DNA of 64,000 nt, taken from contig NZ_AP012333.1 in the NCBI RefSeq assembly GCF_001042675.1, forward strand, positions 1,364,001-1,428,000, written 5' to 3'. Shown here piece by piece: positions 1 through 8,864 of this stretch. The notes beneath the pieces are model-generated. The model ran no database searches. It saw only the letters and a list, made by a program, of their open reading frames with translations, and was not told where the DNA came from. Every line of letters starts with the position of its first letter. The first letter of the stretch is position 1. The translations under genes and the position numbers were made by a program. Source of the DNA: Parascardovia denticolens DSM 10105 = JCM 12538. GTDB taxonomy: Bacteria; Actinomycetota; Actinomycetes; Actinomycetales; Bifidobacteriaceae.

Positions 1-251
1 CTGGGATCGGAAACGGATGAGACGAGGACGAACCAGAGAGGATAGATCATGGAGATCACGGTCACGATCAGCAGACCGTAAATGATGATGGTAGCGACCC
101 AATCGGAAGGCTTCTTTTTGTAATGGACCTTCGGATTCCATGGGATGTCGGCCGATTCTGTGGCCGTCGACCTGGCGGCCTGAGGCAGGCGGGAGGGGGC
201 GTCCTTTTCAGGGCCCATCCCCGGTTCCTTCTTTCTTTCGGATGATGTCAT
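1..251 (-). CDS. Carbohydrate ABC transporter permease, MalG/YtcP-like (partial, N-terminus only)
   Basis: Only the first 83 residues are in the window; the 3' end lies left of base 1. The start at 251 follows a GGGAG ribosome site and sits 9 nt after the stop of the preceding permease. The protein begins with about 50 hydrophilic residues and then enters a first membrane segment (TIIIYGLLIVTVISMIYPLW) followed by FVLVSSVSDP, which is typical of MalG/LplC-type permeases. It would pair with the permease at 261-1178 to form the membrane channel of a sugar importer. The family call rests on context plus the first helix. Confidence 0.7.
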   Translation of the reverse strand, partial: MTSSERKKEPGMGPEKDAPSRLPQAARSTATESADIPWNPKVHYKKKPSDWVATIIIYGLLIVTVISMIYPLWFVLVSSVSDP

Positions 252-260
252 TGTTTCTCC

Positions 261-1178
261 CTAGAAAATGCTGGCCTTGGTTACCTTCTTGGACAAGAAG
301 TTCGCCGTGATCAGGAAGAGGAAGTTGATTACCGTGTTGAACAGTCCGATCGCCGTGGAGTAGGAAAACTGACTGTTCAAGATGCCGATCTTGTATGTGT
401 ATGTGGAGATGACTTCCGTGGCAGGCAGGTTCAGGGAATTCTGCATGAGGAAGATCTTGTCGAAGCCCACGCCCAGGACGGAGCCCATGCTCAGTATGAA
501 AAGCACGGTCATGGTGGGCATGATGGCGGGGATGTCGACATACCAGATAAGTTGGAAACGACCGGCCCCGTCGATTTTCGCCGCTTCGTACAAGGAAGTG
601 TCCACGGATGACAGAGCGGCCAGATAGATGATGGAATTCCATCCCACATGCTGCCACACCTCGGAAATCCAGTAGACGGCCGTGATCCAGCGCGTGCTGC
701 CCAGAAGGCTTGTGCTGCCGAAGAATTGCCCGAGGATTCCCGACCCCGGGGTCAGGAAGATGTTGAGCATGGAGACGATCACCACTACCGAGATGAAATG
801 GGGCATATAGGTGATGGTCTGCACAAACCCCTTGATTTTCGCGGAAGCGATCTGGTTGATGAGCAAAGCGAGGATGATCGGGGCTATGAAACTCATGACC
901 AGGGTCCACAGGCTGATGCGGATGGTATTGCCCATGATCTCGCCGAACAGGGGGCTCTGGAAGAATTTCAGGAAGTATTTGAAGCCTGCCCAATCGCCTC
1001 CGGTGAGACCTTTCTCGGGATCGAATTCGCGAAAGGCCAGCTGGATCCCCCACATAGGGATGTAGGAGAAGACAAGGACGAAGACGAGAGCGGGGGCGGC
1101 CATGATCCACAGGTGCCAGTAAAGCCGGAAATGGCGGCCGATCCGCTGTGGTAAAGAGAGTTTGCTTGTGCGTGACAT
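261..1178 (-). CDS. Carbohydrate ABC transporter permease, LplB/YtcQ-like
   Basis: This 305-residue membrane protein has about six helices. It carries the binding-protein-dependent permease EAA loop near residues 200-225 (EAAKIDGAGRFQLIWYVDIP), which contacts the ATPase. The N-terminal YIPMWGIQLAFREFDP segment and overall length match the LplB family that imports oligosaccharides or sugar derivatives. The start has an AAAGGAC ribosome site. It lies between the binding-protein gene and the second permease on the same strand, so the three form one operon. No ATPase gene is visible; such systems commonly share an MsiK-type ATPase encoded elsewhere. Confidence 0.9.
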   Translation of the reverse strand: MSRTSKLSLPQRIGRHFRLYWHLWIMAAPALVFVLVFSYIPMWGIQLAFREFDPEKGLTGGDWAGFKYFLKFFQSPLFGEIMGNTIRISLWTLVMSFIAPIILALLINQIASAKIKGFVQTITYMPHFISVVVIVSMLNIFLTPGSGILGQFFGSTSLLGSTRWITAVYWISEVWQHVGWNSIIYLAALSSVDTSLYEAAKIDGAGRFQLIWYVDIPAIMPTMTVLFILSMGSVLGVGFDKIFLMQNSLNLPATEVISTYTYKIGILNSQFSYSTAIGLFNTVINFLFLITANFLSKKVTKASIF

Positions 1179-1249
1179 TGATGTCCTTTTGGATGAAGGG
1201 ACGGGACGGCGGATTGTCGCGTCCCGTCCCTTCGGCGGCGTTTCAAGGC

Positions 1250-2854
1250 TTATTTGACGGCCTTGTCGTAGGCTTCCTGCCAGATTCTGATATTGTCCTT
1301 AAGCCCGAGAGACGGTTCGGAGACCTTCTTCACGTACTCGTCCCATTCCTTATCGACGTTGCCGTTCTGGAACCATGATGCGATCTTGTTGTTCGCATAG
1401 TTGGAAATGGAAGTGTTGTTGTCGGAGAGGGTGTCCAGCTGGGCGCTGGTAGGCTGGGTGTAGATCGGGATGACGTCCCTGGTGGGATCGACATGCTTCA
1501 AGGCCTCCTCATCGGCCTTATTCGCATCCGTGACCGCATCGGCATTGGTGTCGTTCTTGATGGTGATGGTATCCGGAATCCAGCCGGCGAAACGATCCTG
1601 AGCGGAGATCTCACGGGTGTCCACATACTTTTCGTAAACCTTGTCGGAAATCGTGTACGTGCTGCCGCTCTTATTCACATACTTGCCCAGGTCGCCGTAA
1701 TACTGTTCCACCGAAATCTCCGGGTCGTACATGGCGTTGACCACCTTCCATACGGCCTGCTTATTCGGAGCCTTCCTGGAGACGGTCAAAGCGTAGGCGA
1801 ATTCGGTCCAATTCTGGCTGTAATCCCATTTGACCTGGCTGTCAGGCATGGAGGCGCTTTCCTTCAGGGGAGGAACGGAAACGTATTGGTTGGAGAGTTT
1901 GCCGAAAGCGTTGTTGGCCGTCCAGTCAAAGACGAAACCGGTCAGGGCGGTCTTCCCGTCGCTATTGGTCTGGGCGGTGTACCTGGAACTGTCACGAGTG
2001 AGGGAATCCTTGGGAATCAGCCCTTCGCTCTCCAGCTTATGCAGGTACATGATGCTCTTTTTCAACGCGTCACTGGTGTAATAGCTTTTGACCTTGCCGT
2101 TCTGCACATAGTAGCCCTGACCGGAAGCGGACGACCCCATGAAATTGGTCGCCACTCCGGAGGAGTTCATAAGGGTCAGAGGCGACCAGATGCCGAAGTT
2201 GAGGCCATGGATGTTCATAGGGACCTCGTCCGCTTTGCCGTTGCCGTTGGGGTCTTTGGTCTTGAAGGCCTTGAGCACGTTCTCCAGCTCGTCCCAGGTC
2301 GCAGGCATCTTCAGACCCAGTTTGTCCAGCCATTTCTTGTTGATGAACATATGGGTGGCGGAAACGCGGTATCCTTTGCCTCGATCGGAAGGAAGGATCT
2401 GGATCTTTCCATTATCCTCCACCATCTTGCGCACGATCGGCTTGGCGGCGAAAAACTTCCTGACATTGGGAAGTTTGTTGAGAGAAGGCTCGATGTCTTC
2501 GAATTCCGAAGAATACTTGGAGATATCGGTCTTGTCATAAAGAGCCAGGCCGATATCGGGGAAATCGCCGGCGGCCATCTTGGCGGCTTTCTGCTGGCCC
2601 CAGGCGTTATCGGTGATCTCCGTCCATTGGATATGGCATTTGCAACGGGTTTCCAGCTGCTTCGCCCATGCCGTATCCGCGAGCTTCTGAGTGGTCGTAT
2701 TCCGACGAACGGTGATGCGGACGATAGGCTTGCCGTCCGCATCAGTGGCCGAAGCTCCGGATCCGCCACATGCGGCGAGGCCGATGGTCATGGCGCCCGC
2801 GCAAGCGATCGCGATGAGTCTGCCGATACCACTCTTTCTATGCGTTTGAACCAT
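1250..2854 (-). CDS. Extracellular solute-binding lipoprotein of the sugar ABC importer
   Basis: The 534-residue protein starts with a basic n-region (MVQTHRKSG), a hydrophobic stretch and a lipobox ending IGLAAC, so it should be anchored outside the membrane by the lipid-modified Cys. The body resembles the large LplA/YtcQ-type binding proteins of family 1 and contains a calcium-loop-like DPNGNGKADEVP. I chose the ATG at 2854 because it has GGAAG at the right distance; an in-frame ATG at 2887 lacks one. The gene is first in the importer operon and is expressed from the operator-bearing promoter at 2942-2970. The ligand is unknown. Confidence 0.9.
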   Translation of the reverse strand: MVQTHRKSGIGRLIAIACAGAMTIGLAACGGSGASATDADGKPIVRITVRRNTTTQKLADTAWAKQLETRCKCHIQWTEITDNAWGQQKAAKMAAGDFPDIGLALYDKTDISKYSSEFEDIEPSLNKLPNVRKFFAAKPIVRKMVEDNGKIQILPSDRGKGYRVSATHMFINKKWLDKLGLKMPATWDELENVLKAFKTKDPNGNGKADEVPMNIHGLNFGIWSPLTLMNSSGVATNFMGSSASGQGYYVQNGKVKSYYTSDALKKSIMYLHKLESEGLIPKDSLTRDSSRYTAQTNSDGKTALTGFVFDWTANNAFGKLSNQYVSVPPLKESASMPDSQVKWDYSQNWTEFAYALTVSRKAPNKQAVWKVVNAMYDPEISVEQYYGDLGKYVNKSGSTYTISDKVYEKYVDTREISAQDRFAGWIPDTITIKNDTNADAVTDANKADEEALKHVDPTRDVIPIYTQPTSAQLDTLSDNNTSISNYANNKIASWFQNGNVDKEWDEYVKKVSEPSLGLKDNIRIWQEAYDKAVK

Positions 2855-2941
2855 TTTCTTCCTTTCGTATGACTCCCCGGTCATCACTGACCGGCTCCGT
2901 CATCGATTGACTATTCCGGGCTATTGAACCGCCCGATTGAC

Positions 2942-2970
2942 ATTATCGTGTGTTAAACGTTTAACGTCAA
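2942..2970 (-). promoter_or_regulatory. Sigma-70-type promoter of the sugar importer operon
   Basis: Read on the minus strand: -35 TTGACG (2965-2970), exactly 17 bp spacer, -10 GATAAT (2942-2947). Transcription should start near 2935. A LacI-type operator fills the spacer and a second covers the -35 region, so repressor binding would exclude RNA polymerase. Confidence 0.8.
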
Positions 2971-2979
2971 ACGTTTAAC
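2952..2979. promoter_or_regulatory. Tandem LacI-family operators
   Basis: Two back-to-back 14-bp sites: GTTAAACGTTTAAC (2952-2965), a perfect palindrome with the central CG usual for LacI-family sites, and GTCAAACGTTTAAC (2966-2979), the same with one mismatch. The 14-bp phase places them more than one helical turn apart. They overlap the spacer and -35 of the importer promoter. The cognate regulator is probably outside the window, because the LacI gene at 7758 has a different operator beside it. Confidence 0.75.
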
Positions 2980-3023
2980 ACACGGCGTGTCGTGAAAATG
3001 GCGCAAACGGATGATCAACGTGC

Positions 3024-4298
3024 TCAGGCGCTTGGAAAGGAATCAGCGAAGCTCATCTTCGTTTCCCGGTCGCCTCCGTTTGCCGGCGGGAAAGCCCTTG
3101 GAAAACCCTTGCGCGGAAAAACCTTCCCAACGAAGCGTCGGGCGATTTCCTCATAAGTTTCCGTACTAGGATGAAGGCCATCAACCAGGGCGAGTCTCTC
3201 CACGTCTTCCGGCCCGAAGAGTTCCAGACCGTTTAAATAGGCAATATTCTCACCGCGAATGCGCCGTCTCCGGACGACCCTTTCGACTAAGAAGCGTGAT
3301 TGCCCCAATGTCATGGCTCCTTTGGCTATGTCAGCTTTGTCCCCATAGCAGTAGCAGGTCATGGTTCCGTCCTCATGAAAACGGATGTCAGCGGGCCCTG
3401 GGACATCGTCGCTTCCCGGCCAGTAGATGGATGACACCAGCAGGATCGGAGTATCGGGATGACCCTGCCGTATGATGTCCAGGAAGCCATGAAGCGCAGG
3501 TTCGAAAACCCGCCGGTCCATGGCTCTCTCCCCGACGATGTTGACCCCGCAGGAGATGGAGATGAAATCGGCGTCAGTCTGGGCTATCGCTCGCGCCACA
3601 AATGGATCCAGCATGCATTGACCGGAGAAGCCCAGGTTGGTAACTTCGATGTCCACCTGGCAGGCTGCCGCGACCGGCCAGACGGACAAAGGCGTTTCCG
3701 CCTGGTAGCAGTCGCTGATGGAACTCCCATGATGGATCCATGCAGGGCGACCTGATTCAGGTGCAGGGGAAATGGGAGCATCGACCTGCAGATAAAGAAG
3801 TTCAGTGGAAAAAGACTGGGGCAGCCAAATCGTGACCGTTTTATCCCCCTGTGGTAAATCAGAAAAAACCACACGGGATTCCTCGCTGATCCGCGTCAGA
3901 GAAACCAGATTCCCCTCTTCATTGATAACCCGGATGATGTTGACCGGGGCAGGCACATCAGCGAACTTTCGGCCATCTACTGTGCAGGAAAATCGTTTTT
4001 CCTCCGGAGGCCCGCCTTCGAAATCGGTTCTGGTACAACGGACCCCCAGACTGACCCTTCGCGCTGTTATGCGGAAGGCAAGGCGAATCCCAGATCCGCC
4101 GCAGACCACAGATTTGACGGACTCATACATGAATTCAGCGAATTGGCCGAAAGCCTGTCGAGGAAGGCGGATTGGCATAAGACCAGGCTTGCCGCCATTC
4201 TCCCCTTGAGTCGGGATGACATCCAAGGCGCCAATCAGACGAACCGGGGTTCCATCAGGAAGAGCGATGATTTTGCTTGTTTCCCGCATCTTTCCCAT
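3024..4298 (-). CDS. SGNH/GDSL-type esterase with N-terminal beta-sandwich domain
   Basis: The protein has 424 residues. The C-terminal half carries the SGNH hydrolase blocks: nucleophile block HHGSSIS, glycine block GFSG, GxN block CGVN and the Asp-His pair in DGLHPS. The N-terminal ~190 residues look like the jelly-roll domain that precedes this hydrolase in carbohydrate-esterase-like proteins. No signal peptide is present, so it should act in the cytoplasm. The start at 4298 is set by AGGAGG 6 nt upstream, 10 nt after the stop of the neighbouring hydrolase. A role in deacylating a sugar or glycoside imported by the linked MFS protein is inferred. Confidence 0.8.
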   Translation of the reverse strand: MGKMRETSKIIALPDGTPVRLIGALDVIPTQGENGGKPGLMPIRLPRQAFGQFAEFMYESVKSVVCGGSGIRLAFRITARRVSLGVRCTRTDFEGGPPEEKRFSCTVDGRKFADVPAPVNIIRVINEEGNLVSLTRISEESRVVFSDLPQGDKTVTIWLPQSFSTELLYLQVDAPISPAPESGRPAWIHHGSSISDCYQAETPLSVWPVAAACQVDIEVTNLGFSGQCMLDPFVARAIAQTDADFISISCGVNIVGERAMDRRVFEPALHGFLDIIRQGHPDTPILLVSSIYWPGSDDVPGPADIRFHEDGTMTCYCYGDKADIAKGAMTLGQSRFLVERVVRRRRIRGENIAYLNGLELFGPEDVERLALVDGLHPSTETYEEIARRFVGKVFPRKGFPRAFPPANGGDRETKMSFADSFPSA

Positions 4299-4308
4299 CG
4301 ATTTCCTC

Positions 4309-5091
4309 CTATGCCAACTGTTTTCCGAGAAAATCAGCCGCGTGTTCGGTAACAAACTCCCTGTCAGGGACGGAAGCCCAGCCATGATCGGCGTCTTCAC
4401 GCACCAGCAAAACAGCCTGCTCGCCCCACATGTCTTTATACCTCCGAGCATATGAAAGCGGGACGAAATCCCTGGTCCCATGCATGAGCAGAACTTTCCC
4501 CTTAAACGGCTGCGCACGCCGATAAACATCAATCGAGGATGCGTCATCCACCATGGCAGGGCCCATCTTCATCCCCATGAAATCAAAAGACTCCCCAGCC
4601 TTGAAATTCGGCAATGGTTTACCTTGGATAAAGCCGGAAGCGATTTCATCGACGAAGAAGGCGGCGGTTGAACACATGACCATGGCCTTGACGGGAATCT
4701 CACTTTCGGCAGCCACGATGCTGCAGATGACCGCGCCGAGGCTAAGCCCACCGAGGGCGATTCGATCCTTATCCACATAAGGCAAATCCGCAACAGCTCG
4801 TAAAACCTGGCAACCTTGGCGAACATCCTTGGAAACACTTGTATCAAAGAATTCACCATCGCTCTCCCCATGACCCGCGCGATCGTAGGTCACAACTACC
4901 AATTCGCGAGCAGCGAGTGCCTTAGCCATTTGCACAATGAAACAGGAAACATCCACACGGTTTCCGCCGAATCCATGAAAAAGCACTGCTGCGGGATAAG
5001 ACTGGCCTTCGTCAATGCCTCCTTCTGGCTCATAAACGGCTCCTCGAAGGGTCTCGCCTTCCACTTCACAAGAGAACGGACGCAGCTTCAT
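4309..5091 (-). CDS. Alpha/beta hydrolase resembling cinnamoyl (feruloyl) esterases
   Basis: A 260-residue single-domain hydrolase. Visible motifs are the oxyanion segment LFHGFGGNR, YDRAGHGESDG, the nucleophile elbow GGLSLGA (Ser near residue 120), the acid in HGTRDFVP and the base in DADHGW. This layout and length match the LJ0536-type cinnamoyl esterases of lactobacilli and the bifidobacterial chlorogenate esterases, although the elbow is GLSLG and not GHSQG. Its ATG overlaps the stop of the MFS gene (ATGA), so the two are translationally coupled. Activity on hydroxycinnamate esters is a family-based inference; another acyl ester is possible. Confidence 0.75.
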   Translation of the reverse strand: MKLRPFSCEVEGETLRGAVYEPEGGIDEGQSYPAAVLFHGFGGNRVDVSCFIVQMAKALAARELVVVTYDRAGHGESDGEFFDTSVSKDVRQGCQVLRAVADLPYVDKDRIALGGLSLGAVICSIVAAESEIPVKAMVMCSTAAFFVDEIASGFIQGKPLPNFKAGESFDFMGMKMGPAMVDDASSIDVYRRAQPFKGKVLLMHGTRDFVPLSYARRYKDMWGEQAVLLVREDADHGWASVPDREFVTEHAADFLGKQLA

Positions 5092-6407
5092 TTTTCATCC
5101 TCCTTTCTGGAAATCAGAATATCTTGATCCGCTTCCTTCGCGTTGTCCTTGCGCTCTTCATCGAAAGTGTTGATCGCATCCTTGTGGAATCCGAGCCAGC
5201 CGATGAAGAAGCCGACTGCCGCGAGAACGGTGACGCAGATGTAAAGAGCGTTGATGTTCAGGGCGAGGAGGGCAGGGGTGACAGCGCTCAGAATGGCTGC
5301 TATCAGCCGAGAGACTGCATAGATGGCTCCCTGAGCGCTACCTCGGAGCATGGTTGGGAAGGATTCCTGCGTCCACACCTTCATGATGGTCTCGTAACAG
5401 AAAGCGCCGGCAAAGGTTGCGATATAAGTCAAAGCCGCGAGGGAGTAGATATTGAATCCAAAAATCACGGGAATCGCGATGGAGAAGGTGACCAAGACAG
5501 ATCCAATGACATAATAGGGCATGCGCCATTGAGTATCGGTCACGGCCATGAACCAGGCGGCGCCGACGATGGCGAGAGGCATATCGACCAGGGTGACGGC
5601 AGAATAGGTGGACACAGAGATATGGGCGATATTGTAAGCCACGTAGGTACCAAAGCTGGAAGCGAGAGTGATGGAAATGCCGACTAGGGCGTAATAGATG
5701 ACTAAAGTCAGGAAAGGTTTACGATAAGGCTTCTTGAAAAGATCGGACAAAGCGGCGTTGTCCGCTCGCTCAGTGTGAACGCCAGCGGCCTTCTCCGCAT
5801 GGGCCCGGAGCCAGGAATCGGTTTCTGGAATAGTCAGACGAAGCAGAAGGGTGATGACTGCGACTGCGCCGAAGGCGGCGAAAATGATTTTGCCGCCGAA
5901 TACTCCAGCGTTGCCAAAGAAGATTCCCAGCAGGACTGACATCAGAATGCCAAAGCCGCCAAGCAGGTTGGAGAACACCAGGATCTTTCCACGGTTTTTA
6001 TCTTCAGCGGTCTCCGAAATAGTCGCCAAGGCCACAGGTAGGTCAGCGCCGACACCAATGCCCAGCAACAAAATTGCCGGGAGTAAAAACCCGAAACCGG
6101 TGTTGAACAAAGGAAGGAAAGATCCAATGACGATAATGCCCATAGTGATGGTGAAGATATGACGACGACCAAAGCGATCCCCTAGACGACCTCCGAGGAG
6201 CGAACCGATGGCGACGCCGATAGTCAAAGAAGCGGTCAGGAATCCGACCTGATTACCGGTCAGACCGCCCTTCTGGAAAAGAACAAGAGCAGTGGCCACA
6301 CCAGTGATGGCTGCTTGATCGACGAAAGTAGCCATGCCACAAACGAAACCGACCCACCATGGGTTTGGTTTGCGCTGGATTTGCGCGTTTGGACTAGTAG
6401 AAGACAT
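5088..6407 (-). CDS. MFS transporter, sugar-porter/aromatic-acid-porter type
   Basis: The 439-residue protein has twelve predicted membrane segments. It carries the MFS loop 2-3 signature GGRLGDRFGRRH near residues 80-91 and a charged cytoplasmic loop between helices 6 and 7 (about 195-235). The start at 6407 has GGAGG ahead of it; upstream in-frame ATGs do not. The gene is followed, with an ATGA overlap, by the cinnamoyl-esterase-like hydrolase and then the SGNH esterase. The likely job is uptake of the ester that these enzymes cleave. The substrate cannot be read from sequence. Confidence 0.85.
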   Translation of the reverse strand: MSSTSPNAQIQRKPNPWWVGFVCGMATFVDQAAITGVATALVLFQKGGLTGNQVGFLTASLTIGVAIGSLLGGRLGDRFGRRHIFTITMGIIVIGSFLPLFNTGFGFLLPAILLLGIGVGADLPVALATISETAEDKNRGKILVFSNLLGGFGILMSVLLGIFFGNAGVFGGKIIFAAFGAVAVITLLLRLTIPETDSWLRAHAEKAAGVHTERADNAALSDLFKKPYRKPFLTLVIYYALVGISITLASSFGTYVAYNIAHISVSTYSAVTLVDMPLAIVGAAWFMAVTDTQWRMPYYVIGSVLVTFSIAIPVIFGFNIYSLAALTYIATFAGAFCYETIMKVWTQESFPTMLRGSAQGAIYAVSRLIAAILSAVTPALLALNINALYICVTVLAAVGFFIGWLGFHKDAINTFDEERKDNAKEADQDILISRKEDEK

Positions 6408-6574
6408 CTTTATCCTCCAGATATGTTTTCCCATTCCCCGCATCCATGCGAAGGGAATGACTTGATTCTTGAAATTGAGATTTTGCCTGAATACTTGTTG
6501 AATCGCGCCAACCGTTCATCGTCGATTTTCTGTTTACGGCTACTGCGATTCCCACGTTGATATTTGTAAAAAAG

Positions 6575-7666
6575 CTATCCTTGGGTTGAGGTTGTGGCCG
6601 CCTCCTTCCGTTTGAGCAAGCTCTCCTTGATCCCTTGACACAGGAAATCCAAGGCGTGCAAAGATTCCGGCAGTTCAGGGGTTGGATACCAATTGAAGAA
6701 ACCGTGCAGCATTCCGGCCGCCTGGTACGAGTGCGTTGGAATTCCTTCTGCTTTCAAAGCCCTGTCGAAAGCGAAAGTCATACCCGCAAGGTCATCCCAT
6801 TGGCAAGCTATGAGCCAAGCGGGCGGGAAATTCGACAAATCCCCTTGACCAGGGATAACCAAGCCCCGATCCTTTTCCAAAACCACGGAATCCAACCCAC
6901 AGTAGTCCCGATACATGGTGAGGCAATCCTGGTCCGTGAAGCGCAAAGGGTCTGGAAGCAAAGCAGCCAGTCGGTTTTCATAATCGCCTTCCAGACTGGC
7001 CAATCTGCAGAAGAGCCCATAGACGCTGAAAAAACCCTGCGGACTTTTCAGCCTGGTCTGGCCAGCTAGTCTGTCCTGATTGATTTTCAGACATGCGGCC
7101 GCTGCCAAATTCGCTCCCGCACTTGCCCCTCCAAGAAAGAATGACACCTCTTGGCTCAAGTTGCCAAGCTCATTTTTGCTTAAAGAATCACCAGCCCACA
7201 GCCATGCGGAAACCACTTGCTCCAACGCTTGCGGGAAGAGTCCTTCCTCTGCGTCCAACCGGGACAAGGCGTAGTCAAGATTGAGGCAGCTGATTCCGGT
7301 GCGATCACAAATTTCCGCGCAAACAGCATGAGCTTCCGGCCAGAGTGGCGAGCCTTGGCTGAAGCCACCTCCATGGAGCCATAGCAAAAGGGCGTCTCTC
7401 GACCCCTTGCGTCGCTCATGTACTGGACGGTAAAGTTTCGCAGATACGGATGACAAACCCCTCTCCCCCGGAATACGGATGTCGGATATCTCCACCGACT
7501 CAGGACTGTTCCACTTACCTGCCGACCGCATAAAATCATCAGGAAGACTTCTTCCAGTGGGATCATTCTTATAGATTTCTACCATTTTCCTGGCAAAGAA
7601 AGGCGCGAGACCAAGAGAAATCCAGTCTTGTTCCCTGGAGGTATCCATCACGTCATTCACTGCCAT
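6575..7666 (-). CDS. Alpha/beta hydrolase fold-3 esterase (HSL family)
   Basis: The 363-residue protein shows the hormone-sensitive-lipase signature: oxyanion HGGGF (about residue 105), nucleophile elbow GGASAGAN, catalytic Asp in the CQWDDLAG segment and catalytic His in MLHGF. Such enzymes hydrolyse short-chain acyl or aryl esters in the cytoplasm. I place the start at 7666 (AGGA upstream) because the longer open frame runs back through the operator at 7688-7715. It is the first gene after a consensus promoter and is separated from the MFS gene by about 170 bp. Confidence 0.85.
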   Translation of the reverse strand: MAVNDVMDTSREQDWISLGLAPFFARKMVEIYKNDPTGRSLPDDFMRSAGKWNSPESVEISDIRIPGERGLSSVSAKLYRPVHERRKGSRDALLLWLHGGGFSQGSPLWPEAHAVCAEICDRTGISCLNLDYALSRLDAEEGLFPQALEQVVSAWLWAGDSLSKNELGNLSQEVSFFLGGASAGANLAAAACLKINQDRLAGQTRLKSPQGFFSVYGLFCRLASLEGDYENRLAALLPDPLRFTDQDCLTMYRDYCGLDSVVLEKDRGLVIPGQGDLSNFPPAWLIACQWDDLAGMTFAFDRALKAEGIPTHSYQAAGMLHGFFNWYPTPELPESLHALDFLCQGIKESLLKRKEAATTSTQG

Positions 7667-7687
7667 AGTCCTGACTTTCGTGTCTAC

Positions 7688-7715
7688 AGCTTTGCTAAAT
7701 GCTTTTAGCAAAGCT
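7688..7715. promoter_or_regulatory. 28-bp palindromic operator of the esterase operon
   Basis: Perfect 12-nt arms AGCTTTGCTAAA (7688-7699) and its complement (7704-7715) flank a 4-nt centre TGCT. It begins right at the predicted transcription start (~7716) of the promoter at 7723-7751, a position where a bound repressor blocks initiation. The neighbouring LacI gene is the obvious candidate regulator (inference). Confidence 0.75.
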
Positions 7716-7722
7716 AAGAACC

Positions 7723-7751
7723 ATTATAGCATACATAATTGGAATTGTCAA
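7723..7751 (-). promoter_or_regulatory. Consensus sigma-70 promoter for the esterase-MFS-hydrolase operon
   Basis: Minus-strand -35 TTGACA (7746-7751), 17-bp spacer and -10 TATAAT (7723-7728) match the consensus without a mismatch. It fits into the short gap after the lacI-type gene, whose stop codon is at 7758. Such a strong promoter with an adjoining operator implies tight repression and strong induction. Confidence 0.85.
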
Positions 7752-7757
7752 AAAGAG

Positions 7758-8864
7758 TCACATACGAGGGACCGCGACGGAATTCCCTTCGATCAAAGGC
7801 ATGGAAATCAGAATGCGCCTTCCCGACGAAGATGTCAGCCTTGTCTTGTCTTTCCCCAACAAAGCCCTGACGGCCTCGGTACCGAGCAATTGATGCGGTA
7901 GCTGAAAAGAGGAAATCTGAGGTACCGCGGCCTGGGCCAGCTCACTGCCATCAAAAGAGACAAGTGAGATATCCTCAGGGACGCGAATCCCTTGGGACCA
8001 TAAGGCCTGGAAAACACCCACAGCCAGTTCATCATTCGCGCAAATAATCGCTGTCGGCAGCTGTCTCCACCCGCAAACCTCCCGGCCAATCGTACGCCCG
8101 CTTTTAATATCCCATTCATCACTAGTTATAAGCTTCCACAAAACATGACCAGCTTGCGCCATGCTTTCCTCAATCCCAGCGAGACGTTCCTGTAACGCCA
8201 GGGAATCCATGCCTTTCCAAATCCTCCCCTGGTAAACGCCTCGAGAGAAATTTCCAGCGAAAGCGATGCGATCCGTATGCCCATGGTCAAGTAACAGTCG
8301 CGCAGCATCCCGGCCCGCCTGCTCCTCATCCGGAAGAATCGAGACCAGGCTAGGATGACTATCATCGACACAATTCAGGAGCACCAGAGGAACCGTGGAA
8401 AGAATGTCGGGAACTTTGACTCGCCTTGTGAACATGGTGGCGAAAACAATCCCATCGACCTGCCGATCCAAGAAGGACTGAGCCAGCTGAGTCTCAAGTT
8501 TTTCGTCACCTTTGTAATCCGCAGCCATCAAGAGCTTACGGAATTCCCTTGACTCGTCAATCGCGCCGGAAATCATGGCGTTAGCGTGGGAAGTGGAAAC
8601 TAGGTAATCAGAAAGGAGACCGATGACTTCGGATTTCCCCGTGCGCAACGTCCGAGCAAGAGGATTTGGACGGTAGCCCATTTCCCTTGCGATCTTTTTC
8701 ACCCTGGTCGCTGTTTCTCGCGAAATCCGTTGGTCATCGCGCCCGGACATGATGAAAGACGCTGTAGTCAGGGATACGCCTGCGGCTTGAGCCAGCTGGG
8801 ATAGCGTCACTTTGCCATGCGAAGGCCGCTTATGATGCGTCCCCTTCCCCTTATCCTCCACCAT
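7758..8864 (-). CDS. LacI-family transcriptional regulator
   Basis: The 368-residue protein has an N-terminal helix-turn-helix (about residues 18-70: VTLSQLAQAAGVSLTTASFI ... GYRPNPLARTLRTG) and a periplasmic-binding-protein-like effector domain (AMISGAIDES ... VSFDGSELAQAAVP). The hinge region matches LacI members. Its ATG directly abuts the TAG stop of the gene at 8865, and its ribosome site (AGGAG) lies inside that gene's last codons. It is followed by the operator-controlled esterase promoter, so it probably represses that operon and responds to an imported ester or its product. Base composition falls visibly relative to the upstream gene. Confidence 0.9.
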   Translation of the reverse strand: MVEDKGKGTHHKRPSHGKVTLSQLAQAAGVSLTTASFIMSGRDDQRISRETATRVKKIAREMGYRPNPLARTLRTGKSEVIGLLSDYLVSTSHANAMISGAIDESREFRKLLMAADYKGDEKLETQLAQSFLDRQVDGIVFATMFTRRVKVPDILSTVPLVLLNCVDDSHPSLVSILPDEEQAGRDAARLLLDHGHTDRIAFAGNFSRGVYQGRIWKGMDSLALQERLAGIEESMAQAGHVLWKLITSDEWDIKSGRTIGREVCGWRQLPTAIICANDELAVGVFQALWSQGIRVPEDISLVSFDGSELAQAAVPQISSFQLPHQLLGTEAVRALLGKDKTRLTSSSGRRILISMPLIEGNSVAVPRM

